Origin: RPQJ01 sp963696545
GTDB taxonomy: Bacteria > Pseudomonadota > Gammaproteobacteria > Steroidobacterales > Steroidobacteraceae
Direction: 5' to 3'
DNA length: 64,000 nucleotides
Assembly (NCBI GenBank): GCA_963696545.1
Contig: CAVOKQ010000013.1
Span: forward strand, 204,523-268,522
Both the position numbers and the translations under genes were made by a program. Shown piece after piece: positions 29,214 to 37,729 of the stretch (position 1 is the first letter of the stretch; every line of letters begins with the position of its first letter). The notes beneath the pieces were generated by a model. The model was not told where the DNA came from. It worked only from the letters and a program-made list of their open reading frames with translations, and ran no database searches.

Positions 29214-29405
29214 CTAGCCGTTGCGGCCGGGCCCGGCCTTCCGGGCTGGTTTCGAGCGGACGCCGCGCGAAGCCAGCGCTTCGCGCAGCAGGAACTCCAC
29301 TTGCGCGTTCACGCTGCGCAGTTCGGCCGCGGCGAGGCGTTCCATGTCGGCCCACAATTCCGGGTCGACACGCAGCAGGAAGGCCTTTTTTTCGCGACTA
29401 GCCAC
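29214..29405 (-). CDS. Small ribbon-helix-helix (Arc-like) DNA-binding protein
   Basis: A 63-residue protein with a typical RHH pattern: the strand KKAFLLRVDPELWADMERLAAAELRSVNAQVEFLLREAL contains the beta strand (FLLRV), helix one and helix two, followed by a basic tail (RSKPARKAG). RHH dimers bind short palindromes. It is the last gene of a three-gene leftward operon with the PH-like protein (eight bases apart) and the SPFH protein. A perfect palindrome lies in front of the operon, so autoregulation is a reasonable inference. Confidence 0.8.
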   Translation of the reverse strand: MASREKKAFLLRVDPELWADMERLAAAELRSVNAQVEFLLREALASRGVRSKPARKAGPGRNG

Positions 29406-29413
29406 GATCGCGG

Positions 29414-29875
29414 TCAGTGGTGCGCGGCTGCGCGCTGCAGCGCGGCCTTGAGGCGGCGCGGCTCATCGGAGCCCACCAGCAGTGAGCGACCGCTGGCGAG
29501 TTTCAGCAGCACCGCGTCGTAGCCGGACACGTTGTACAGCCAGCCGCGCCGAGTCCGGTGCACGCCCCAGCCTTCGAAGAAACTCGTCCGGGTAATCTCC
29601 ACGGCGGAGATGTCCGACAGCGGCACCGTCTTGCGCGGCCAACCCAACCCGAACCGGATGCGAAGCTGGCCGTCCTGGATGCTCACCGTCAGCGAGCCCC
29701 ACAGCCAGCCGAACAGCGCCGCAAGCCCGACACCGGCCGCGAGCACCCTCGGTGGCGTGCGCAACTGGCCAACGTCCGGCAAAGCGGCCAGTACCAGCAG
29801 CCCGAGTGCCAGCGCGAGGAACGCGATCCGGATCGGCCAGCCGGTCTGCGTGTGCTCGTAGAGCGGGCGGCTCAT
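29414..29875 (-). CDS. Small membrane protein with bacterial PH-like domain
   Basis: A 153-residue protein with two N-terminal transmembrane helices (about 13-32 and 42-60), then a beta-rich cytoplasmic domain starting SLTVSIQDGQLRIRFGLGWPRKTVPLSDISAVEITRTSF, typical of bPH-like domains. It continues with RRGWLYNVSGYDAVLLKLASGRSLLVGSDEPRRL. The family role is not established. It lies between the SPFH gene (10 bases upstream) and the RHH gene (8 bases downstream), so all three are probably co-transcribed. Confidence 0.72.
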   Translation of the reverse strand: MSRPLYEHTQTGWPIRIAFLALALGLLVLAALPDVGQLRTPPRVLAAGVGLAALFGWLWGSLTVSIQDGQLRIRFGLGWPRKTVPLSDISAVEITRTSFFEGWGVHRTRRGWLYNVSGYDAVLLKLASGRSLLVGSDEPRRLKAALQRAAAHH

Positions 29876-29885
29876 CGCGGGACGC

Positions 29886-30782
29886 TCAGGTGTAAAGCGT
29901 TCCGGTGTTGATCACCGGCTGCGCCTCTCCCTCGGAGCACAGCACCACCAGCAGGTTGCTGACCATCGCTGCGCGGCGCTCGTCGTCGAGGTGGACGATG
30001 TCGCGTTCGCTGAGTCCCTTCAGCGCCATCTCCACCATGCTGACCGCGCCGTGCACGATCTTGCTGCGCGCGGCGATGATCGCCTCGGCCTGCTGCCGGC
30101 GCAGCATCACCTGCGCGATCTCCGGCGCATAGGCGAGGTGCGTCAGCTTGGCGTCCTCGACCACGATGCCGGCCTGGTCGAAGCGATCGGTGAGCTCGCG
30201 GATCAGCGACTGGGCCACACGATCCTGGCCGGCGCGCAGCGTGATCTCGCCCTGGTGCAGGTCCTCGCCTTCGTCATAGGCGTAGCTCGATGCGAGGTGA
30301 CGCACCGCGGCCTCGGCCTGGATGCGCACGTACTCCTCGTAGTCCTCGACGTCGAAGCTCGCCTGTGCGCTGTCCTGTACGCGCCAGACGATCGCGGCTG
30401 CGATCTCGATCGGATTGCCCCGCTTGTCATTGACCTTCAGCCGGTCACTGGCGAGGTTGTGCGCGCGCAGGCTGATCTTCTGCTTCTTGTAGAACGGGTT
30501 CGCCCAGCGCAGTCCCTCGGTCCGGTCCGTGCCCTTGTACGCGCCGAACAACAGCAGGATCGCGGCCTCGTTCGGCTGCAGCATGTACAGCCCGGACAGC
30601 ACGAATGCGCCGAGGATGAACAGCGGTACTGCGATCACCAGCGCCTGCGGCCCCGCGACGCCGATGTTCAGCAGGAAGAACGCGGCGGCGGCGATCAGCA
30701 CGATGCCGACGCCTAGGCCGACGTAGCCACTGATGGTGCGACGCTCGATCTCGGCTGTGCGTGACATGGGCTGCCTGGTCAT
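29886..30782 (-). CDS. SPFH/Band 7 (stomatin/flotillin-like) membrane protein
   Basis: A 298-residue SPFH protein. Two hydrophobic segments (about residues 18-38 and 42-62) anchor it; the SPFH domain then starts LQPNEAAILLLFGAYKGTDRTEGLRWANPFY and continues through IEIAAAIVWRVQDSAQASFDVEDYEEYVRIQAEAAVRH and a helical C-terminus rich in Ala/Gln/Arg (APEIAQVMLRRQQAEAIIAAR). SPFH proteins form membrane scaffolds. ATG 30782 is chosen because GGAG lies eight bases upstream; the upstream in-frame extension is not coding-like. First gene of the SPFH-PH-RHH operon. Confidence 0.85.
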   Translation of the reverse strand: MTRQPMSRTAEIERRTISGYVGLGVGIVLIAAAAFFLLNIGVAGPQALVIAVPLFILGAFVLSGLYMLQPNEAAILLLFGAYKGTDRTEGLRWANPFYKKQKISLRAHNLASDRLKVNDKRGNPIEIAAAIVWRVQDSAQASFDVEDYEEYVRIQAEAAVRHLASSYAYDEGEDLHQGEITLRAGQDRVAQSLIRELTDRFDQAGIVVEDAKLTHLAYAPEIAQVMLRRQQAEAIIAARSKIVHGAVSMVEMALKGLSERDIVHLDDERRAAMVSNLLVVLCSEGEAQPVINTGTLYT

Positions 30783-30824
30783 AGGTGGTCTCCGGCTGCG
30801 GGCGGCAACGGGCGCCGCCGATTG

Positions 30825-30842
30825 CATAGTGATATCACTATG
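30825..30842. promoter_or_regulatory. Perfect 18-bp palindrome in front of the SPFH operon
   Basis: CATAGTGATATCACTATG is a perfect palindrome, 43 bases before the SPFH start codon. This local region is AT-rich against a GC-rich background. It is a strong candidate operator, most simply for the RHH protein encoded at the end of the same operon. It also lies just before the end of the ligase gene at 30874. Confidence 0.7.
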
Positions 30843-30873
30843 ATACGGCTGGTCCCGGCTGTCAAGGCGCGGG

Positions 30874-32400
30874 TCAGTCCCGCGTCGCTTCCTCGTCCAG
30901 TACCTGCACGGTGCTGCGGAACATCTCGAGCGCACTCTCGCGATCCCGGTCGATCGCTACAACGCCGATCTTGCCGAACTCCGACAACGCGCCGATCAGG
31001 TTGAACACGACGCCGCGGTTCCGTTCCGCGTCGAAATGCAGGTCGTGCCGGTCGGTGACCTCGACCAGGTCCTCGGGTGTCAGCCGCCGGTACAGTGGAT
31101 TCACGACGTTGTCGGTCGCGTAGTAGCTGCGCGTCCCGCCGTCGGGTGTCACGAACTCGGCCCGCGCTGCGTCGTAGCGTCCCTGCGTCAGGAACTGCAG
31201 CATCTGGAACGTGTGTGTCGTCCCGCCCTTGCGCAGGTTGATCTCGATCGCCGCGTGACGCCAGCCGTCACCGCCGGGCACGGACACGAAATCGACGCCG
31301 AAGCGCCCGAGCGCGCCCTTTTGCTGCAGCACGCGCCCCACGCCGAGCGCCAGTTCCTGGATCTCGCGCGCGTACGCCGGGTCCGCGGGAAACGTGCACG
31401 CCTGGAATATCTGTCCGGAGGGCCCGCCGAGAATCTGGTCGTGCGACGAGATCACCTCGAGGCCGCCGACCGGTGTGATGCGCAACTGCACGGACGGTGA
31501 GCGCACACCGTCGCCGACGATCCACTCCTCGACGATGCCGCCCATCGCTTCGAGCTTCGCGGCGTAGAGGTCCCAGCGCATGTCACGGGCCTCGAAGGCG
31601 AGGTTGAGCGGCAGGTGCGCTTCGACCCAGTGCCGCACGCGATCCGCCGGGCAACCTGCGAACGAGAACACCGCGTTGCCCTCGCCGGAGAAGCCGTCGT
31701 TCAGCTTGACGACGGCGCGCGCGAGCGCCGGCTTGCGCGACTTCAGGGCCACAAGGGACTGCACCAGGTCCGGCACGCTCGCGAGGTCCTCCGCGCCGTC
31801 CGGCAACGCAACGCCGGCCTCGCGAAAAATCTCGCGGCTGCCGCTCTTGCCCCCGTAATGCAGCAATCCCGGATCGCAGCCATACAGAGGAATGCCGAGG
31901 CGCACTGCCAGCGTCCGTTCGCAGTGCGTAACGTTGAAGCACGACAGGTGCGCGTCCCCGGGATCGCCCATGGCCTGCCGGATGCGCTCGAGCAGCCGGG
32001 GCCGGTCCAGCACTTTCTGGGTTAGCGTCATAGGCGAGGCGTCGCTCGCCGACAGCAACACCAGTCGCGGTCGCGAAGCTGCGAGCGGCACGCCGGGCAG
32101 CAGGCCGAGGTAGTAGTCCACGATCGCGGGCTCGAGCGGCGTGCTGGTCACGAACACGATCCGCGTGTTCGGCAATCGCAGCAGCATCAGCATCGCCAGC
32201 TGCCGTTCCTCGTAGTGCAGGCCGCCGACGACCTTCGCCAGCACGTCGGGATCCATGCTCAGCCCCGGCACAATCACGACCGTGCGCGGCGCCAACGGGT
32301 CGTCGAACACGCGGCGGAAGAGTTCGGGCAGCCGCGCCTGCAGCCGCGCGAACGCGGCCAGCTCCTCAGCGCTACCGGGGGCGTGGAATACCTGGGACAT
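30874..32400 (-). CDS. PGM1-related peptide ligase (ATP-grasp fold)
   Basis: A 508-residue protein resembling the ATP-grasp peptide ligase of pheganomycin synthesis (PGM1) and its widespread bacterial homologues. The N-terminal half has VVIVPGLSMDPDVLAKVVGGLHYEERQLAMLML and TRIVFVTSTPLEPAIVDYYLGLLPG, both typical of this group. ATP-grasp features include VVKLNDGFSGEGNAVF and the late AAIEINLRKGGTTHTFQMLQFL, with metal ligands in EINLRKGG. The start at 32400 has AGGAG six bases upstream. No peptide precursor gene is visible nearby, so the substrate is unknown. It stands alone, reading away from the acetyl-CoA synthetase gene. Confidence 0.78.
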   Translation of the reverse strand: MSQVFHAPGSAEELAAFARLQARLPELFRRVFDDPLAPRTVVIVPGLSMDPDVLAKVVGGLHYEERQLAMLMLLRLPNTRIVFVTSTPLEPAIVDYYLGLLPGVPLAASRPRLVLLSASDASPMTLTQKVLDRPRLLERIRQAMGDPGDAHLSCFNVTHCERTLAVRLGIPLYGCDPGLLHYGGKSGSREIFREAGVALPDGAEDLASVPDLVQSLVALKSRKPALARAVVKLNDGFSGEGNAVFSFAGCPADRVRHWVEAHLPLNLAFEARDMRWDLYAAKLEAMGGIVEEWIVGDGVRSPSVQLRITPVGGLEVISSHDQILGGPSGQIFQACTFPADPAYAREIQELALGVGRVLQQKGALGRFGVDFVSVPGGDGWRHAAIEINLRKGGTTHTFQMLQFLTQGRYDAARAEFVTPDGGTRSYYATDNVVNPLYRRLTPEDLVEVTDRHDLHFDAERNRGVVFNLIGALSEFGKIGVVAIDRDRESALEMFRSTVQVLDEEATRD

Positions 32401-32419
32401 TCTCCTCTTCCAATAAATC

Positions 32420-32432
32420 GGTGCCAGGCACC
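32420..32432. repeat. Palindromic intergenic repeat core, copy 1
   Basis: GGTGCCAGGCACC flanked by AAATC and GAATTATC lies in the 142-bp gap between the divergent ligase and acetyl-CoA synthetase genes. It is the leftmost member of the repeat family described at 37666, 42045, 43429, 45196, 46966, 50240 and 53063. Confidence 0.85.
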
Positions 32433-32542
32433 GAATTATCCTGTCCCCTTTTTCGCCTCGCGGAAAGCCCGCATGCATCGACGGCCCGCGTCACCTACAG
32501 TGACCCTGCAAGCGTCGAGACCCGTCTACCCGAGGTGACCGC

Positions 32543-34306
32543 ATGGATTGGTCGCCCATCGCCAAGCCACGCGGCGCCTTTCGCCGCGAGCCCTGCCTGA
32601 CGGACTACGATCAGGCCCGCCGTGATTTCACGTGGGAGCAGGCGAACCGCTGGCTGGACGGCCTGCCGGGTGGCGCACTCAACATGGCGTTCGAAGCAGT
32701 CGACCGTCACGCGGCTGGCGCATCCGGCGAGCGCCGTGCCATCCGTTTCCTCGCCCGCGACGCGCCGCCCGAGGACCTGAGCTTCCGCGAGCTGGCCGAC
32801 GCCTCGCATCGCTTCGCAAACGTACTGTCGAGGCTCGGCGTGCAGCGCGGCGAGCGGGTCGCGACCCTGATGGGCCGGGTGCCGGCGCTGTACGCGACGG
32901 TCCTCGGCACACTGGCGACGGGCGCCGTCTATTGCCCGCTCTTCTCGGCATTCGGGCCCGAGCCGGTCCGCGCCCGCCTGTCGCTCGGTTCCGTCCGCGT
33001 GCTCGTGACGACCGACCTGCTGTACCGCCGCAAGGTCGCACCGATCCGCGACCAGCTCCCGCAACTCGAACACGTGCTGGTGGTGCGCACTCCGGGCGCC
33101 GGCGAGCTGCCGGCCGGCACAGCGGACTTCGAAGAGGCGATGGGCGCCGCCTCGAGCGAATTCGCCGTTGTCCACACCGCGCCCGAAGACAACGCCTTGC
33201 TGCATTTCACGAGCGGCACGACGGGCCAGCCGAAAGGCGTGCTGCACGCGCATGCAGCGGTCGTCGCGCACGTGTCGACGGCTCGATGGGTGCTGGACCT
33301 GCAGCCAGGCGACGTCTACTGGTGCACGGCGGATCCCGGCTGGGTAACGGGCATCTCGTACGGCGTGATCGCGCCGCTCGCCTGTGGCGTCGGCATGATC
33401 GTGGACCGAGAGGAGTTCGACGCGCCGCGCTGGTACGTGATCCTCGATACCGAGCAAGTCACCGTCTGGTACACCGCGCCGACTGCGATCCGGATGCTGA
33501 TGAAGGCGGGCGTCGAACTCGCGAAAGCCCGCACGTATCCGGCGCTGCGTCACCTCGCGAGCGTCGGCGAGCCGCTGAATCCCGAGGCGGTGGTCTGGGG
33601 TGTCGAAGCCCTCGGCCTGCCATTCCACGACACGTGGTGGCAGACCGAGACGGGCTCCATCATGATCGCCAACTATCCCTGCATGCCGATCCGGCCGGGT
33701 TCGATGGGCAGGCCTGTGCCTGGCATCGAGGCCGGCATCGTGCACGCGCGCGACGACGGCGGTGTCGATGTCCTGAGTGAGCCTGGAGAGGTCGGCGAGC
33801 TCGCGTTGAAGCCCGGCTGGCCGTCGATGTTCCGCGGCTACTTGAACCAGGACGAGCGCTACCGCAAGTGCTTCCGCGGCGGCTGGTACCTGTCGGGCGA
33901 CCTCGCGAAGCGCGACGCCGACGGCTACTACTGGTTCGTCGGTCGCGCGGATGACGTCATCAAGGCCGCCGGCCACCTGATCAGCCCGTTCGAGGTCGAA
34001 AGCGTGCTGATGACGCACGCGGCGGTCTCGAGGCCGGCGTGATCGGCGTGCCGGATCCGGTGGCGGGCTCGGCGGTGAAGGCTTTCGTCGAACTGAAGGC
34101 CGGCCAGGTAGCGAGCGAAGCGCTGCGCAAGGACATTCTCGCGCACGCGCGGCGGCAGCTCGGCGTCGCGGTCGCACCCAGCGAGATCGCGTTCGGTGAG
34201 CAGCTGCCCCGCACGCGCAGTGGCAAGATCATGCGGCGGTTGCTGCGAGGCCAGGGAACTCGGCCTGCCCGAGGGCGACCTGTCGACGCTGGAGGGCGCG
34301 GCATGA
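32543..34306 (+). CDS. acsA: AMP-forming acetyl-CoA synthetase-type enzyme (two apparent frameshifts)
   Basis: Adenylates an acid (probably acetate) and transfers it to CoA. Motifs: LLHFTSGTTGQPKGVLHAHA (AMP-binding loop), CTADPGWVTGISY, and DTWWQTETGSIMIANYP; the Trp in WWQTETG marks acetate-type enzymes. The hinge is YLSGDLAKRDADGYYWFVGRADDVIKAAGHLI. The frame breaks near 34030 and again near 34245. The restored end contains PRTRSGKIMRRLLR, with the catalytic Lys, then LGLPEGDLSTLEGAA and a TGA at 34304. GAGGTGA lies upstream of the ATG. The stop overlaps the E1alpha start as ATGA, so this is the first gene of an operon with E1, E2 and ACP. Confidence 0.85.
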
Positions 34307-35298
34307 ACGAGCTTCCGGCCGGGATCACCGAGAACACGGCCTGCACCTGCTCCGCGAGATGCTTCGCATCCGGCAGTTCGAGATCGCGCTGCGCCGAACT
34401 CTATGGCGCGGGCAAGATCCGCGGATTCCTGCACCTCTACGATCGGGGAGGAAGCGATCGCGGTCGGAGTCATGCGGTGTTGGGCAAGGGCGACGCCGTG
34501 GTGTCGACCTACCGCGAGCACGGCCACGCGATCGCCCGGGGCATCGGTCCGGACCGGTGATGGCCGAGCTGTACGGCAAACGCGACAGGCTGCAGCCGTG
34601 GGCGCGGCGGCTCGATGCATGTCTTCGATGCGGCGACGCGCTTCTACGGCGGCAACGCGATCGTCGGCGGCGGGTTGCCGATCGCCGTGGGGCTCGCGCT
34701 GGCCGAAAAGCATGCGGGGCACCCGCAACGTCGACGGCGTGCTTCTTCGGCGAGGGCGCGGCGGCGGAGGGCGAGTTTCACGAGTCGCTGAACCTGGCGG
34801 CGCTGTGGAGGCTGCCGGTGCTGTTCCTGTGCGAGAACAACCTCTACGCGATGGGCACGGCGCTCGGCACGCTCGGAGTCGCAGACCGACATCCACGCCA
34901 AGGCGGCTGCTACGGTGTGCGCGCGAGCGCGGTCGACGGCATGGACGTGTTCGCAGTCGAGTCGGCCGCACGCGCGCCGCGGCTCGCGCGGGCGCGGCGC
35001 GGACGCGACCCGTTTCCTCGAGTTCCGCACGTACCGCTTCCGCGCGCATTCGATGTTCGACGCGCAGCTGTATCGCGACAAGGCCGAGATCGAGGAATGG
35101 CGCAGCCATGGCCCGATCATCTCGCTCACGACCCGGCTCAAGGCGGCAGGCCTGATGACCGAGGACGATTTCCAGCGCGCTCGAGCGCGAGGCGATGCCG
35201 AAGTGCAGAGGCGGTCGACTTCGCCGAGGCAGGCGCAATGGGAGCCGGTCGAGGATCTCACGCGTCACGTGCTACGCGGAGGTGAGCTGTCGCCATGA
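34303..35298 (+). pseudogene. pdhA: Pyruvate/2-oxoacid dehydrogenase E1 alpha subunit, about ten frame changes
   Basis: Thiamine-diphosphate-dependent E1alpha pieced together from three frames: REMLRIRQFEIALR, LYGAGKIRGFLHLY, IGEEAIAVGVM, VLGKGDAVVSTYREHGHAIA, MAELYGK, MHVFDAATRFYGGNAIVGG, FFGEGAAAEGEFHESLNLAALW, LCENNLYAMGTALG, YGVRASAVDGMDVFAVE, and FRTYRFRAHSMFDAQLYR. The ThDP/Mg motif starts at GEGAAAEGEF and ends with ENN, so the pyrophosphate site is intact in pieces. Frame changes occur roughly every 100 bases, although each piece keeps perfect family sequence. It follows acs with ATGA overlap and precedes E1beta. Either this stretch is poorly sequenced or the gene is a very recent pseudogene. 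Confidence 0.82.
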
Positions 35299-36305
35299 CG
35301 CCGGCGCCGGGATCGCGCGATCACTTATCGCGAGGCCGTGGTGAGGCGCATCCGCGAGGCGCTGCGCGGCGATCCTCGCGTGTTCCTGATGGGCGAGGAC
35401 GTCGGCAAGTACGGCGGCTGCTTCGCGGTGAGCAAGGGCCTGCTCGACGAGTTCGGCGAGGAACGGATCCGCGATACGCCGCTGTCGGAGTCGGCGTTCG
35501 TCGGCGCGGGCATCGGCGCCGCGATGGCCGGCATGCGGCCGATCGTCGAGGTGATGACCGTCAATTTCAGCCTGCTCGCGCTCGACCAGATCGTGAACAC
35601 CGCGGCGACGCTGCGCCACATGTCGGGCGGACAGTTCGCCGTGCCGCATGGTGATTCGCATGGCGACCGGCGCCGGCCGGCAGCTCGCGGCGCAGCACTC
35701 GCACAGCCTCGAGGGCTGGTACGCGCACGTGCCCGGGACTCCGCGTCGTGGCGCCCGCGACCATCGAAGACGCGCGCGGCATGCTGTGGACGGCGCTCGA
35801 GTACCCGGACCCGGTGCTCATCTTCGAGACCGATCTCGCTCTACAACATGGAGGGCGAGCTGACCGACGGACGCGCGGCGCCGTCGACCTCGTCCACGCG
35901 CGCGGTTCGCCGCGCCGGGCGCGACGTCACGCTGGTCACCTACGGCGCGAGCCTGTGGCAAGACGCTCGACGGCGGCGGAGCAGCTCGCGACGACGGGCA
36001 TCGAGGCGGAGATCGTCGACCTGCGTGCGCTGCGTCCGCTCGACGACGCGACGATCATCGGCTCGGTGCGCCGGACGCGCCGCGCCGTCATCGTCGACGA
36101 AGGCTGGCGAAGCGGCAGCCTCGCCGCCGAAATCGGCATGCGCATCGTCGAGCAGGGCTTCTACGATCTCGATGCGCCGATCGCGTCGCGTGTGCAGCGA
36201 GGAGGTGCCGATCCCGTACCCGAAGCACCTCGAGGACGCGGCGCTGCCGCAGGCACGGAGCGGATCGTGGCGGCCGTGCGGAGGACGATCGGCCATGACC
36301 AGTGA
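35295..36305 (+). pseudogene. pdhB: Pyruvate/2-oxoacid dehydrogenase E1 beta subunit, about nine frame changes
   Basis: E1beta pieces in order: AITYREAVVRRIREALRGDP, FLMGEDVGKYGGCFAVSKGL, TPLSESAFVGAGIGAAMAGM, PIVEVMTVNFSLLALDQIVN, then HSHSLEGWYAHVPG, VVAPATIEDARGMLWTALEY, LYNMEGELTDGRAA, GRDVTLVTYGASLW, EIVDLRALRPLDDATIIGSV, VIVDEGWRSGSLAAEIGM, and EEVPIPYPKHLEDAALPQ. All regions of a normal beta subunit are present (about 335 residues if joined). The first 300 bases are in one frame and the rest alternates. It overlaps the E1alpha end by four bases and the E2 start by about eleven. Confidence 0.82.
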
Positions 36306-37407
36306 ATTCCGATGCCCGCGCTCGGCGCCGACATGGAGGCGGGCACGCTCGTGCGAGTGGCAGGTCGCGCCCGGCGACAAGGTGCAGCGCGGCGAGGTCG
36401 TCGCGGTGGTCGAGACCGACAAGGGCGCGATCGACGTCGAGGTCTTCGAGGACGGCGTGGTGCGCGAGCTCGTCGTGCCGACCGGGACCAAGGTGCCGGT
36501 GGGGGCGGTGATTGCGCGACTCGAGACCGAAGCGCCTGCGGCCGGTCCCGCTGTCCGGGCGAAGATCTCACCCGCGGCGCGACTCCGCGCCCGCGAGCTG
36601 GGCGTGGACGTATCGACGCTGCGCGGGACAGGGCCCGATGGGGCGATCACGATCGACGACGTTGACCGTGCGCGGCCGACGGCCGAGCCGCCGCCGCAGC
36701 CTGCGCCGGCGCAAGTCACCGCCGCCCCAGCATCGGGCCCTGCGGCAGGCGGGATGCGCGAGGCGATTGCCTCTGCAATGTCGCGCTCGAAGCGGGAGAT
36801 CCCGCACTACTACCTGTCGCTGACGACCGACGTCACGGCGGCGACGGAGTGGCTGACGCAGCGCAATGCGGCCCTGCCAGTCACCGAGCGCTTGCTGTTC
36901 GCGGCACTGCTCGTCAAGGCGGTCGCGCTCGCGTGCCGCGACCTGCGCGGATTCAGCGGCTTCTTCCGCGACGGTCGCTACGAGGAGAGCCCCGCGGTGC
37001 ACGTGGGCATCGCGGTGGCCTTGCGCGGCGGCGGGCTCGTCGCGCCAGCCATCATGGATACGGCCGACAAACCGCTGCCGGTGCTGATGGAGGAATTCAG
37101 GCAACTCGTGATGCGTGCGCGCGCGGGCCGACTGCGGGCGAGCGAACTCGCTGCGCCGACGATCGTCCTGACCAGTCTCGGCGACTCGGCGGTCGATGCC
37201 GTGTTCCCGATCATCCAACCGCCGCAGGTCGCAATCGTGGGTGCCGGGCCCGTTGTCGTGCGACCCTGGGTCGTCGACGGGCGCGTCGAGCCCCGATCCG
37301 TCGTCACGCTCTCGCTCGGCGCAGATCACCGCGTGACCGATGGACGGTTGGGCGCTCAGTTCCTTTCCCGGATCGCCGCCCGGGTCGCCGCACCCGCGGA
37401 ACTTTGA
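36295..37407 (+). CDS. pdhC: Dihydrolipoamide acyltransferase E2 (two frameshifts near the N-terminus)
   Basis: E2 of a 2-oxoacid dehydrogenase. One lipoyl domain (residues about 1-78; lipoyl-Lys in VVETDKGAIDVEVF), a peripheral-subunit-binding domain (KISPAARLRARELGVDVSTL), an Ala/Pro-rich linker and a catalytic domain ending SLGADHRVTDGRLGAQFL, which carries the DHRVxDG active-site motif. The first 25 residues need two frame corrections (MPALGADMEAGTLV, then EWQVAPGDKVQRG); from about 36355 to the stop the frame is clean. No E3 gene follows; an acyl carrier protein comes next after ten bases. Substrate preference (pyruvate, branched-chain or acetoin) cannot be decided from the visible residues. 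Confidence 0.85.
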   Translation: MTSEFRCPRSAPTWRRARSCEWQVAPGDKVQRGEVVAVVETDKGAIDVEVFEDGVVRELVVPTGTKVPVGAVIARLETEAPAAGPAVRAKISPAARLRARELGVDVSTLRGTGPDGAITIDDVDRARPTAEPPPQPAPAQVTAAPASGPAAGGMREAIASAMSRSKREIPHYYLSLTTDVTAATEWLTQRNAALPVTERLLFAALLVKAVALACRDLRGFSGFFRDGRYEESPAVHVGIAVALRGGGLVAPAIMDTADKPLPVLMEEFRQLVMRARAGRLRASELAAPTIVLTSLGDSAVDAVFPIIQPPQVAIVGAGPVVVRPWVVDGRVEPRSVVTLSLGADHRVTDGRLGAQFLSRIAARVAAPAEL

Positions 37408-37417
37408 GGTGACACAG

Positions 37418-37666
37418 ATGGATCGACAGGCCCTGGCCGAGCGAGTGCTGGCGTTGGTCACGGAGATTGCGCCGGACGTGGACCCCGCGACGGTGATTCC
37501 TGGTGTGGACTACCGCGACCAGTTCGACTTCGACTCGATGGATACCTTGAATCTCGCCATCGCCCTGCATCGCGAACTGGGCGTCGATGTGCCCGAGGCC
37601 GATTACTCGCACCTCGCGAGCGTGGACAAGTCCGTGGCCTACCTGTCGGCCAGGATCAATAAATAG
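37418..37666 (+). CDS. Acyl carrier protein linked to the dehydrogenase genes
   Basis: An 82-residue acyl/peptidyl carrier protein. The phosphopantetheine Ser lies in the helix-two motif QFDFDSMDTLNLAIALHRELGV, a DSM-type site as in ACPs, and the C-terminal helix is HLASVDKSVAYLSARI. GAGGTGA lies seven bases before the ATG and the E2 stop is ten bases upstream, so it belongs to the acs-E1-E2 operon. The TAG stop overlaps the first base of a palindromic repeat. It is clearly not the fatty-acid-synthesis AcpP, since no fab genes are near; its acyl substrate is unknown. Confidence 0.85.
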   Translation: MDRQALAERVLALVTEIAPDVDPATVIPGVDYRDQFDFDSMDTLNLAIALHRELGVDVPEADYSHLASVDKSVAYLSARINK

Positions 37667-37678
37667 GTGCCTGGCACC
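37666..37678. repeat. Palindromic intergenic repeat core, copy 2
   Basis: GGTGCCTGGCACC preceded by AAATA and followed by GAATTATCC. It starts within the ACP stop codon, so the gene end and the repeat are fused. A GTG inside the repeat opens a spurious MPGTEL leader on the ABC transporter frame. Confidence 0.85.
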
Positions 37679-37729
37679 GAATTATCCGCACGACCGAACA
37701 GGGGGGTACGCGCGCACAATGGACTCCCC

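Noticed and set aside
37667..37729. Extended ABC transporter start (MPGTEL leader)
   Set aside because: The leader is translated from the palindromic repeat itself; MLEVRNLTKSF at 37730 is the standard ATPase start.
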